Below are positions 12,401 through 23,200 of a stretch of 64,000 bases of DNA, in pieces. A program made the translations under genes and the position numbers. The DNA is from Eleusine coracana subsp. coracana. Lineage: Eukaryota > Streptophyta > Magnoliopsida > Poales > Poaceae. Numbering within the stretch: the stretch's first letter is position 1; each line of letters begins with the position of its first letter. The stretch covers positions 36,462,432-36,526,431 of the forward strand of contig CM064417.1 of the NCBI GenBank assembly GCA_032690845.1, read 5' to 3'. A model generated the notes under the pieces. That model saw nothing but the letters and a program-made list of their open reading frames with translations. It did not search any database and had not been told where the DNA came from.

Positions 12401-13800
12401 CACCAAATTGGTGTTCCGCAACAAACAAAATGAAGATGGTGTTGTGACAAGAAACAAGGCAAGGCTCGTGGCAAAGGGGTATTCATAAGTGGAAGGTTTG
12501 GATCTTTATGAAACTTATGCCCCCGTAGCAAGGCTTGAATATATTAGAATATTGCTTGCTTTTGCTACTCACCATGATTTTAAGTTGTACCAAATGGACA
12601 TGAAAAGTGCATTCCTAAATGGGCCAATCAAGGAAGAGGTGTATATGGAGCAACCATCGGGCTTTGAAGACTCTAAGTATTCTAACCATGTTTATAAACT
12701 ACATAAGGCGCTCTATGGGCTTAAAGAAGCCCCAAGAGCATGGTATGAATGCCTTAGGGATTTTCTTGTTAAAAAAGGTTTTGTTATTGGCAAGGCCGAT
12801 CCTCTTCACTAAGCGTTTTGGTGATGATATCTTTGTATGCCAAATATATGTTGATGACATTATATTTGGTTCTACTAACCAAACCTTTTGTGATGAATTT
12901 AGCAAGATAATGATCAAAAGGTTTGAGATGTCCATGATGGGAAAATTGACATTCTTTCTTGGCTTCCAAGTGAAGCAACTTAAGGAGGGCACCTTCATAT
13001 GTAAAGCAAAGTACACACAAGACTTATTGAAGAAATTTGACATGGACAAGGCAAAGCCCATCAAAACTCCCATGCCAACAAATGGCCACCTCGACCTCTA
13101 TAAAAAGGATGAACCCGTTGATCAAAAGGTATATCGCTCCATAATTGGCTCTTTGCTTTATCTTTGTGCATCTAGGCCCGACATCATGCTTAGTATGTGT
13201 ATGTGTGCATGTTTTCAAGCCGCTCCTATGGAGTGTCACATGGTGTCCGTTAAGAGAATATTGAGATATCTAGTTCACACACCCAACCTAGGGCTTTGGT
13301 ATCCCAAGGGCTCAAAGTTCAACCTATTAGGCTATTCCGATGCGGATTATGCCGGGGATAAGGTAGATAGAAAAAGTACTTCCGGGACATGCCAATTTTT
13401 GGGTAGGTCTCTAGTGTCATGGTCATCCAAGAAACAAAATTCCGTTGCACTTTGCACGGCCGAAGCGGAGTATGTTGCAGCCGGTAGTTGTTGTGCACAA
13501 CTACTTTGGATGAGACAAACTCTAAGGGACTATGGTTATAAATTGAGTCGTGTTCCTCTTCTATATGACAATGAGAGTGCCATAAAGCTCGCTTATAACC
13601 CCATTGAGCATTCGCGCACAAAGCATATAGACATTCGCCACCACTTCTTGAGAGATCATTCTATAAAAGGGGATATAGAAGTTAGTCATGTGCGAACCAA
13701 AGATCAACTAGCCGATATATTCACCAAGCCCCTAAATGAGAAGAGATTTTACTATCTTAGGAGTGAACTAAATATTCTTGACTCTAGCAATGTGATGTAG
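9421..13800 (+). pseudogene. Copia pol polyprotein, broken (protease, integrase, RT, RNase H)
   Basis: Domains in order: a gag-tail/coiled-coil region with several stops (about 9421-10180); protease with D-S-G at 10599-10607; an H-H-C-C integrase zinc domain around 10980-11130; the integrase core with SDNGSEF and PYSPQQN to about 11600; reverse transcriptase from about 12270 with Y-V-D-D at 12847-12858; RNase H from about 13320 (DADYAGD, TAEAEY) to the stop at 13798-13800. Breaks: TAG at 11169-11171, TAA at 11868-11870, TGA at 12192-12194, TAA at 12486-12488, and a frame change near 12800. Protease is also in a different frame from gag. The catalytic motifs remain readable, but no continuous polyprotein can be made. 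Confidence 0.88.
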
Positions 13801-15051
13801 AGAATATGCACATCTAAATGGTGATTGTTTCATTATTGTAAAAATCATTGCTTTATGTCAAAAGTCTCTTATTTTTGCTATTGGTGCTGAGTTTTGATCT
13901 CTAGATCAAATCTTGTCAAAATATGGTCATTGTTATGAGATGTTATTTGTTGGCTGACTATAGGATGTCAAGATCTTCTCCTATCCATCAAAAACTATTG
14001 TGAAAATTCCCCTCCTACCTTTTTCTGTTCTCTGTTCAGTCTGATCTTCAGTGGATCAGCACTGCCGATTAGATGTCTAACAGAGACAATCTTCTGTCTG
14101 GGATTTTTGTTCCTCGGGCAGCCCTCATCGGCACTACCGATGCTCGCCATCGGCACTGCTGATGCGGGCCTGGACATTGTGCTTTAACCCGAACCGGCAC
14201 TGCCGACGCCTAGTACCGGCACTGCTGATGCGGGGTCCAGCCTTTGAAATTCACTCGGTCCCTTGACGGGATCGAGTCTTTTCTCACTTCCTTCCTTTCC
14301 TCGCCGCCTCTCTCTCCTCTCTAACCCTAACCAAAATCCTCCACTCCAAAAATTTTTGCTGATCTTCATGGAATCAAGCGGGGAGTGGATCAAACCATCT
14401 CCTAGGCCTTCCCTCCTCCATCTCCTCCCGGATTTGAAGGACTTTTTGAAGGTATTTTTGAAAATCTCCATCTCTTAAGTCTCGTAATGTCTCATGTTTT
14501 TGCGTAATTTCATTTGATAGAGATGTTCATCTAGGAGTAATTTAGTCACCCATGCAATTTGGTAAAGTTTTAGTGGCTAAATCTCAGTTTTTAGTGGATT
14601 TAGGGTTTGATTCTCCCTCGGTCGGCATTGCTGATGGCCCCCACCAGCACTGCCAATCGAGGGATCTAGAAACCCTAAGTGACCATTACAGCAGTCAGTT
14701 TGTACTGATCGGCACTGCCGGTGTCAGTCATCGGCACTGCCAGTTGGGCCAACCAGAGAGCAGTTTTACTCGGGATGCTTCCTGTTTGACCCACCGGCAC
14801 TGCCGATGTCTCCCACCGGCACTGCCGGTTGGGCCAACCAGAGAGTAGTTTCACTCGGGCTGCTTCCTGTTTGACCCACCGGCACTACCGATTGGGCCAA
14901 CCAGAGAGCAGTTTCACTCGGGCTGCTTCCTGTTTGACCCACCGGCACTGTCGATGGCTCCCATCGGCACTGCCGATCAGAGCAAACCAGAGAGTAATTC
15001 AGTATTGTTTCTGTTGCAATCTTTTCACACCACTTCTTCTCTCCTTGATAG
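13801..15051 (+). repeat. Spacer between pol and env-like ORF with palindrome array
   Basis: Non-coding part of the retrotransposon. From about 14050 to 14990 it carries many copies of a core CGGCACTGCCG, often followed by a 60-70-bp unit containing TTGGGCCAACCAGAGAG, repeated about four times at 14740-15000. These are related to the LTR palindromes but are mostly in the complementary core form. Confidence 0.7.
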
Positions 15052-16688
15052 ATGGCAGGTGACAAGCGACAGAAGCATCCGGGCACTCCCAGTAACTCGG
15101 ATGAGGACTTTGATCCTAACATCTCCCCTATTGTTCGTCGGGGTGGGGGAGGCAAGCCGAGGCCGAGGCGGTGACTTCGGCCAAACCACCTCCCGTGGGG
15201 TTGGCCTTGGTCGTGGCAAGGGCAAAGGAAAGGCCCTTCCACCACGGCAGCCCTCTCCTATTGAGGAGGAGGAAGAGTCAGAGGAGTCAGAAGAGGACAA
15301 CAGAGTGAGCAGTAGGAGGAGAGTGGTGGAGAGGGTGAAGAGTCTGAGGGTGAGGTCTATCGGCCTCAGCCTGGACCTCTTCGCTCCTCTGTCACTTATC
15401 AGATGCTGACACCTCAGGTATGTGAGGACTTCAGGGTCCCTGTCCCTCTGTCCAGGGATGAGATGAAGGAATACAGGCATACCAACCCCTGGACCCAGCC
15501 CAAGCATCCAGGGATTTCAGATGTCAGATTTTGGGACTTGACTCAGGTGTCCTAGTACCAGAACATTCTCAAGAAGACTACTCACAGAGTTGTTCCCATG
15601 AAATGCATTGACTGGCAGCGGATGGCAGCAACTAATGATCCCATATTGAGCTGATCTAGGCAGAGTGTGACTGGAGGAACTTGACTGCTCTCATGGGCAT
15701 GCACCAGCACTGTAACGATGAGATCATTGCCCAGTTCTACTCTACTTTGTGGGTTGAGCATGATGAGGAAAATCAGCTGGATTCTAAGATCCACTGAACC
15801 ATCGAGGGGAACAGGTTCAGTATCACCTATTTCAACTTCGCTCACATTCTTGGATTTGATGACTCCGATTATGAGAAGGTGAAGGCCACAATGTTTGATC
15901 CTTAAGAGGACAGTGAGTGAGGTTTCATGTATGATGCTAGGTATGCTGACCCCAAGCATGGTGTTGAGTTTGGTTCATATCATGACATGAAGCCATATTT
16001 TCGAGTTCTCAACAACATGCTCAGGGTGACATTGACTCCTAAGGTGGGAGACCACACTCACATTCTCAGCTCCACCAAGACCATGATGTTTGCTATGAAA
16101 GAGAAAGCAGAGCCCTTCAGTATGTTTGAGTTCATGTGGATAGAGATTCTCTACAACTCCTATACCAGTAAGGTCTCTTTGATCTATGCTCCTTACATCA
16201 TGAAGATGATTCTGCGTGTTGTGAGCTGTCAGTTTATTTGTGATCACAAACATCCCTCAGTCACGCCGAAGAAGTTTCCTCTGATTGCATCTCCTCCCCA
16301 CGGTGGCACCCCTCCAACTACAGATGTGCCTCAGAGTTCTTCAGCAGCAGCAGCACTGGGAGCAGCAGCCGGCACTAGTGCTGCCCCTCCCCCTCGCTAT
16401 CGGTCTTCGAAGGTCTCCCGAGCCATCAGGTCTATGTTTTGCATATGCCGGGACACTGCAGTGGCAGTTAGAGAGCAACAACAGACTCTTTCTTAGATCT
16501 AGACCGATATGAGGACCCTCGCCACCACCACTAGTGCTGAGCTTCCACCGCCAGCTCAGTTCACTCCTCTGCCGGACATCGGTACTTATGATGATCCCTG
16601 GGGTATCTACACTCAGGCTACACAGGTTGTCCAGGAGGCTCAAGATGATGATGATAAGGACGACAACGATGCTTCCACAGATGAATGA
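15052..16688 (+). pseudogene. Sirevirus env-like third ORF, decayed
   Basis: Starts with ATG at 15052 (MAGDKRQKHPGTPSNSDEDF), followed by a Gly/Arg-rich then Glu/Ser-rich low-complexity region, a central segment beginning MYDARYADPKHGVEF near 15927, an Ala/Pro/Ser-rich tail and a terminal TGA at 16686-16688. Several stops and frame shifts (first stop near 15172) prevent a single product. An extra ORF between pol and the 3' LTR is known from the SIRE/Maximus lineage; its role is not established and no convincing membrane segment was seen here. Confidence 0.6.
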
Positions 16689-16729
16689 GGCTTGAGCTGG
16701 TGCTTTTCCCCTTTTTGGTGTTGTGATGC

Positions 16730-17110
16730 CAAAGGGGGAGAAGAAGAGATGGGTGTTCAGTTAGTTTTCTTGTTTATTTTGTGAGTTGTGAGAGTGATGA
16801 ACTATTTGTACTTGTTTACTTATGGTTTGTGGTTTGTAAAACTCTATTGTTGCATTTGCGTGAAATAACATGTCATTTGCATTACTTCTATCTCTTGTGA
16901 TCAATTGTTGCAAATTAACATGTATGCATAGTCTTAGAGAGAGCTCTCACATTTTTTATTAATATGTGCATTGTTACTCATTGATTATTATCTCTCATAT
17001 GCACACACTTAGGGGGAGCTCCACATCTCTTTTATATCACAAAATGAAATTTATTGCACATTTCTATGAAATCTAATTGTATTGTCATTAATCACCAAAA
17101 AGGGGGAGAT
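16730..17110 (+). promoter_or_regulatory. Multiple polypurine tracts before the 3' LTR
   Basis: AAAGGGGGAGAAGAAGAG near 16732, TTAGGGGGAGCTCC near 17008 and AAAAAGGGGGAGA directly before the 3' LTR. The last should prime plus-strand DNA synthesis; repeated AGGGGGAG tracts in this position are a known Sirevirus trait. Confidence 0.75.
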
Positions 17111-18417
17111 TGAAAGTGCATCTAGACCCCTAATTTTATTTTGGTGATTGGCGTTAATACAATTAAGAATGAACTAATGCTTTCATTAAGTATGTGTGTA
17201 GATGACTATCTTAATTGATGAATAAAATGCATTGAAACAAAAAAAGAAGAAAAAAAAGATGTCATTTGCCTCAAATTAAAAGTCCAAAATTCACTCAAGA
17301 ATGAAGGATTCATGTTGTTTTTATTTCTAATCTTGAGTATAGGTAAACCGTACTATTAAGAGGGGTATAATTTACAAATTTGGTAAATTCAAATACTCAA
17401 ACTTCCCATAAATTCTTTTATGTCGCCCTCTGTTTTTTCTTTCATAGAGACTGTCAACCATCAGGCTCTCTGGCTGACTGCGATCGGCAGTGCCGGTCAA
17501 GGTCTCGAGAAATGACTTGTCTTCTCTGTGGCTACGTCATCGGTAGTGCCGATATCTTGATCGGCAGTGCCGGTGCAGGCCGAATACTTCTCTGCAGATC
17601 TATGACAGTGTGTCCGAAACCCTACCGGCAGTGCCGGTGCGGCGCGTCCAGACAAACCAACGGCTCTTTTTGAGCCCCTTATATAAAAGGGCTTCACCCC
17701 ACTTCGTGCCATCTCGCTGAAACCCAAAAATCATTTGGCACTTTTGAGCTTCACTCTCCTCATTCTCCCTCTCCAAGTCCAAGCTTCATTGCTTGAGCTA
17801 GCGTTTGAGTGAGCCATTGATTCCTAGTGAAAAGAGCGCCCCTCCACTCTTGAGCATTCAATTTAATCATCTTTATAACTTGTGACTGTTACTGTTGGAG
17901 CTTTGCTCCTGGACGGTTAGAGGTGCCCGTAGAGCTCCTAATTTGTGTGATGATGTTTCAGGAGTTTGTATCACCCATCCCATAAGGGATTTGATAGTGG
18001 AGAACTCGAGCTCAATCTTTGTGGTCGCTTAAGTGAGAATAGGATTGAAATAAACCCAATCCTTTGTGGACTTCTCAACGGAGACGTAGGGTTCTTTATG
18101 AGCCCGAACTTCGGTAACAAATCTTGTGTCTCCGTGTGCCCTTTTATTTCCTTGTTTTATCATTTTTTATTGTTATTGTGTTTCCTTTATTCTACTGTTA
18201 TAGTCGATTATCACATAGTAACCGTGAAACCACTTAAACCTAGATTTCATACGACTATTTGATCATCCATCGGCACTGCCGATCTTCCATCGACAGTGGA
18301 CACTGGCACTGCCGATCATCATCACCAGCACTGCCGGTCAGTCTAATAAATTTGTTTAAGTCCAATTTTATAGGTTTTTTAGATTTGCCTATTCTCCCCC
18401 CATTTAGGAAACTTTCA
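17111..18417 (+). repeat. 3' LTR of the Sirevirus element
   Basis: A 1307-bp copy starting TGAAAGTGCATCTAGA and ending GAAACTTTCA. It is collinear with the 5' LTR except for loss of about 350 bp of the palindrome region (junction near 17445) and a further roughly 24-bp loss just after it. The TATA box is kept. Confidence 0.92.
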
Positions 18418-18422
18418 GTGAG

Positions 18423-18830
18423 CCATGTGGTAGGTCGCCACCATGGCGGCCTTGGTAGCTTGCGAGCAGATGGGTGACATGATGATCTTGAGCAACACAT
18501 CCATGCTGACATCTGTGAATAACGTCATCCTATTGCATGAAACAATCTTCTTAATTGCCACATCGTCCTATGACATGAAACAATCTTCTTAATTGCCAGC
18601 ACCATCCGCTCCGCCAGGCTCTCCTTCTAGGCAATGCTCAAGGTTGTCATGTCCTCATCGAGAACACTGTCCCGCGACAAGTCATAGTCGGTGAGCGACT
18701 CGAACGCCATGATGACCGACGCGAGCCACCGATTGTTGTGCTCGCCGTCTCTCGCAAGCGCGCGGACCCTTGCGATGGACGGATACGTTTTGCTTACGTA
18801 CATAGGATGTGGGGATACGGACACCAAAGT
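18423..18830 (-). pseudogene. U-box/ARM-repeat E3 ligase-like gene fragment, split by retrotransposon
   Basis: Minus-strand reading gives an ARM-like segment (KTYPSIARVRALARDGEHNN, DYDLSRDSVLDEDMTTLSIA), a stop, then further matching sequence (SLAERMVLAIKKIVSC; TDVSMDVLLKIIMSPICSQA; TKAAMVATYHMAH) running into the Sirevirus insertion. It reminds me of the ARM-repeat half of plant PUB22-28 type U-box ligases; no U-box is present. Damage: an in-frame stop, a 38-bp tandem duplication at 18537-18598 that shifts frame, and the retroelement. Family assignment is from memory of ARM repeats and is moderate at best. Confidence 0.45.
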
Positions 18831-20100
18831 TTGACGTAGACGACCGCGCCGTAATTATATAGTTTAGAAGATAGATTTAGATTTAGATATTCTATCTACA
18901 AGCCAAAAAAAAAAATATATAATCTAAGCTGCATGCGTAAGAAAAAGCCTCATATGAGAGCACATGATTGAATTGAACAGTGTAGGAGAACTAATATGTG
19001 GACTGAACTGGTTTGCAGACTGAAAATTTTGCCTCGATGTCTATGCAAGCAGTTGAACCTCGATGGGTTGAATATGACTTGACGATGAGGAACGGAAATT
19101 TTCCTATAGGTGTGCAGAATGAGGACTGGAAGTTTTGCATGTAGTTGTGCAGATCAACTGGGTTTGACTTTTGAGGTGTCTCTAGATTTGAATTTGGTCG
19201 GACGTATTTTTTGGCTGGTTTGATGTTGCTTTTAGCTCTGCTCCATATATAGAGTTTGATTGTGATAAGAGTTTGACTGTGATTCAGTTTGTAGAGTCCG
19301 ATTCTGATAAGTAAAGTTAGTTTGACTTTGGTTATTATGTATGTTTCACTGTGTGCGTGGGCTGAATATTGGTAGTTCGATTCTGATAAAAATGTGTTTC
19401 ATGTATGTGGGCTGAATATTGGTAGTCCGATTCTGATAAAACTTGGAAACTTGAAACCGATTTGGAAAAAAAAAAATGACCACGTTCAGGCAAAGACAAA
19501 CCAACATCAAAATCAATACTAAACTAAATTAACATTAATAACGACCTCACCTAAATTAATAAAAAGTAGAGATATCTATAATAAAATAATTAAATATGGG
19601 ACACACAATACAAAAATCTCTCAAAAATCTTTATAAATACATCTTATAAAAACATGAAGGTAATAATAAAGACACACACAAAAAAATTCTAGCATATTAT
19701 CTTAAATAAGACGTGCGCGTGACGCGGTCTGTAAACAGTACCGTATCAACAACAACAACTATGAGAGCATCCATAACGTTTGCGAACCATGAAATCATCG
19801 AATCAATAACACTACAAGCATCGAACCATGCGTGTCAGACACCAAAAGCGAACAGAAACTCGGTTCGCTTCCACCCGCACTATCGGCAATAAAAAATATT
19901 ATTAGCACTCAGTTCATTTCCTGTCTATCGCGCGAAGGAAGAGGCCGAGAGAGATAAAATTTTTTTTACTAGTCTGTGGGGTTTACACACGTACCTGCGC
20001 GCATCGCCGTCCCATCCCATCACTCACGCCGCACCGCATCGCATCCCTTCTTCCTCCTCCGGCTCCCGCTCCCCAGACGGCGCGACCGGACGAAACCCAA
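18831..20100. other. Intergenic between the gene fragment and the ZFYVE26-like gene
   Basis: AT-rich, no gene recognised. It holds a 50-bp tandem duplication (19341-19440) and an A-rich tract near 19470. From about 19740 a sequence starting GAGAGCATCCATAACG may be a transposon end, without a proven partner. GC content rises sharply from about 19980, where the promoter and leader of the next gene begin. Confidence 0.4.
19341..19440. repeat. 50-bp tandem duplication
   Basis: Two adjacent copies of a unit containing GGGCTGAATATTGGTAGT and CGATTCTGATAAA, 50 bp apart, differing at a few positions. Related short pieces (GATTGTGATAAG, GATTCTGATAAG) occur just upstream, so this may be the end of a longer eroded array. 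Confidence 0.6.
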
Positions 20101-20246
20101 AACCGAGCTCTCCACCACTGCTCTCTCACACGTCGCGAGTTGTTCATAGTTCCCAGTCTCCTACTCCCGCGCGCGCACCGCCATGCTCTCTGCCGCCTCG
20201 TGATCCAGCGCCACCGCCGCCGACACCGCAGCCGGATTTCTTCGTC
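20101..20246 (+). promoter_or_regulatory. 5' leader of the ZFYVE26-like gene
   Basis: GC-rich, pyrimidine-rich DNA directly before the ATG at 20247. An upstream ATG at 20183 opens a short frame in the probable leader (ATGCTCTCTGCCGCCTCGTG, then TGA). No clear TATA box was seen; the transcription start is not fixed. Confidence 0.35.
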
Positions 20247-23200
20247 ATGGCGGGGTCGGAGCGGGAGGCGGCGCTCCTCGCGCGCGTGGCGGCGAACCAC
20301 CTCTTCCTCGCGCAGTTTGAACCCCTTCGCGCCGCGCTCCTTAGCCTCCGCCGCCGCGCCGACCCGGAGCTCGCCGCGGGGTTCCTCCGCGCCATCGTCG
20401 CCGCGGGCGGCCGCGTCCCGGGCGTGCTCTGGTCCGCGCCCCCGGGCTGCCCCTCCCCGTCCCACCTCGCCTGGCTCGCTGCTCTCGAGCTCGCCGCACT
20501 CCCCTCCACGCCCAACCCCGAGGCGCTGCGCCTCAAGGCCGAGTTCCTCGTCCTCCTCCAGCCCATCGCCGACGACCCGGCCACCGGTGCCGAGGCCCGG
20601 GACGCCCTCGCGAGGCTGCTGGATTTGGGGGTGGCCAGGCTGAGGCGCGAGGTCGAAGGTGGAGGGGAGGCGAGCTATGGCTCCGAGGGCGCACCAATCT
20701 CCGAGGAGGATCTGAGGGGCCTCTGGGGGATGTTCCTTGATAACGCCCTCGTGTTTGACGCACTCTGCGTGGGCGTCTCCAGACAAGTCAGCTTAGACGC
20801 TGGTTTCGGCGCTGACGTGCTCCTGTCTCTGCGGCTGAACGTTCAGCTTGCTCACTTGGACGCGGTGAAGACACTTGTTGCGGTGGATGATCTCGATGGT
20901 TCTGCTAAGCATCTCCGGTTCCTTTGCCTTGGACGTGGTGTGGAGGAGGACGCGTACAAGTAAGATCTAAATATTTATCAAGTTTACATCATTCATCCAA
21001 GTAAAATTTCAATATCCGATAGAAAAAATGGTAGCCAGAGCTTCAACTTAAGGATTTGATAGACAACTCGTCCTTAGAAATAGTTAGGCCAGTATCATTG
21101 AGTTACATTTAGGGGTTTACACTGTGATTGTCTGTTGGTTTATGTACTATCCAGTGCACGGAGTTGTAACGTTCATGTGTTTCTTTTAGGTTTATTCGAT
21201 ACCAATACTCAATAAGAACAGTGCGTTTATCTGTTTTTTTTTTTCTGACCAAAGAAAAGCCGCCGCACCCCCCCCCCCCCCCCCCCCCCCCCCGGGGTCA
21301 TACTCCATTTTTTAATCCCAGCCAGCACTCCGCTTGCATTCTAGGCATGTACTGCATTTTACAAGTCTTATTGTTGCTTGTTAACTCATGACTTCATAAT
21401 GTTTCACTGGGCACTGGAAATAGAAACATAAGAGGGCGAAGTGGCATGATTTTGCAGCAGCAAACTGGTAATGTCTAGTTTCTATACAGAGCAAAGTCCC
21501 ATAGCTTTTATTTTTCCCGAACAAAAGACCTATAGTTAATCACAGATTTTGAGGTTGCATTATCAAATTCAATGCTCTTGATTTCAGATCAGACATGTTT
21601 GATTGGCTACAAATTAAAGCATAAGCACCTAATTCATTTGAATATATTATGGTAGATATGGATTTGTTCAATGTTTTTCTTAAAAAGAAAAATATTCTTG
21701 CAGGGTTGTCTTATCAGAGCTTGTCAGAAAGGGTTGGGTGAAAACATCCAATTATGGTGGAGCATGGTTGGAATCACGTAATAGAATAATTCAAATGTTT
21801 GGAGCAGCTCTTCAGTCTAGTAGTCCCCAGCTTGTTCAACTTATCCAGGTAATTGCAAAATTCTCTATATCATGTCATTCTGGCATTCTTCTTAATTCTT
21901 ATATTAAAATGCTTCACTATGAGCTTATCTCTGCCTGTCCAATTCCATCCAGCTTTCTTTTACAGGTTGACAACTTAACATCTTTTATTTTTTGGTAGCA
22001 AAAAAAAAAAAAACTAACATCTTTTTCTGTTTGGGAAATCTGACGCACCAAAGTCATTGGGCCTTGAACAACTATGCATCTCTTATCCTCAGTGCTTTTC
22101 TATTTCTTGTGATATTTCTTTATACAGTAGGGCTAAGAAATATATGTAAATGATCCATAGATAATTTTTCTTTTCTTTTTCCTTGAGATCCCTGGTCCGC
22201 CATGAACACATCATGACTGCATTTAACATGCTAACAATATTCATTGATTTACTGTTGGATGATGCTAATTTTGTCAGTTTTTTGGTATTGTTTCAACTTT
22301 GAAGCACATTCTGGATGAAATTCTTTCTGAAGAAATTGAAGATCATGGTGCTTCTGATGCTGATTGGACGCCTCTTCCATTTAAAAAGTTTCTTGAAACA
22401 TTGTCACTGGAGAAGGATGCTGACTCGGATGACAGCACCCTGTTGGATCCAGCTATAATATCTTGCAAGAAAGACCTGTATCATTATTCTCGAATATCTG
22501 GAAAGCATGTCCTTGAAGTAGTCATGGAGACTGCTCTATCATTAGTTAAGAGAGAGCAGCTTCAAGAGGCTGTTAATGTATGGCAATTTTCAACTAGATA
22601 ACTCTAATTTCCCCCTAGTCCCATATGAGCATTTTATAGCATATTCTGATGTTTCATTGTCTTATCAATATCTTTTTTCATGTGATATTCTGCAGATTGT
22701 TTCATTGTTTCCCCTTCTCCAGCCATTGGTTGCTGTCTTGGGGTGGGATATTCTGAAGGGTAAAACAGCACTTCGGCGAAAGTTAATGCATCTGCTCTGG
22801 ACAAGCAAATCTCAAACCCTGCGACTACAGGAGTATTCAACTTATCGTAGTCAGACAGATGAGGTACTTTTCTTGCTCCTGAATTTTCTCTCTTATGGGA
22901 AACTGTGCTGCAAATGTATGAGTCTTTTGACAGTTTGTATTGGCAGACATCCTGCGAGGAGTACTTGTGTGATCTTTTATGCTTTCATCTGGATCTTGCA
23001 TGCTTTGTTTCCAGTGTGAATTCTGGCCGCACATGGAATTTGAGGAACTCATTACTGTTTTCTCAAAAAGAGCAAGATCCAGATGTTACTAATGCAGAGA
23101 TACCAGACCCTTTTGTTGAGAACTTGATCCTTGAGCGGTTAGCCGTTCAGACTCCCATGAGAGTGAGTGTTGCTTTTTATATCCTATTTTCATGATCTTA

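Larger units (their letters stand above)
6576..18417 (+). mobile_element. Sirevirus-lineage Ty1/Copia LTR retrotransposon, full length but broken
   Basis: An 11,842-bp element flanked by a perfect 5-bp target duplication, GTGAG at 6571-6575 and 18418-18422. Order: LTR, PBS, gag, protease, integrase, reverse transcriptase, RNase H, a long non-coding spacer, a decayed env-like ORF, polypurine tracts, LTR. Integrase before reverse transcriptase makes it Copia. The third ORF, several AGGGGGAG tracts and dense CGGCAGTGCCG palindromes fit the Sirevirus/Maximus lineage. The first ~126 bp of the two LTRs differ at 8 sites, all transitions, as expected for an old, methylated insertion. Several stops and frame changes in gag-pol make it non-autonomous now. 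Confidence 0.93.

Noticed and set aside
14263..15062. Open frames in the pol-env spacer of the Sirevirus
   Set aside because: They translate the palindromic repeat array and show repeat-derived peptides only.
20144..20786. Minus- and plus-strand frames over the first exon of the ZFYVE26-like gene (up to 267 residues)
   Set aside because: Arg/Ser/Pro-rich shadows of a GC-rich exon in the wrong frame or strand.
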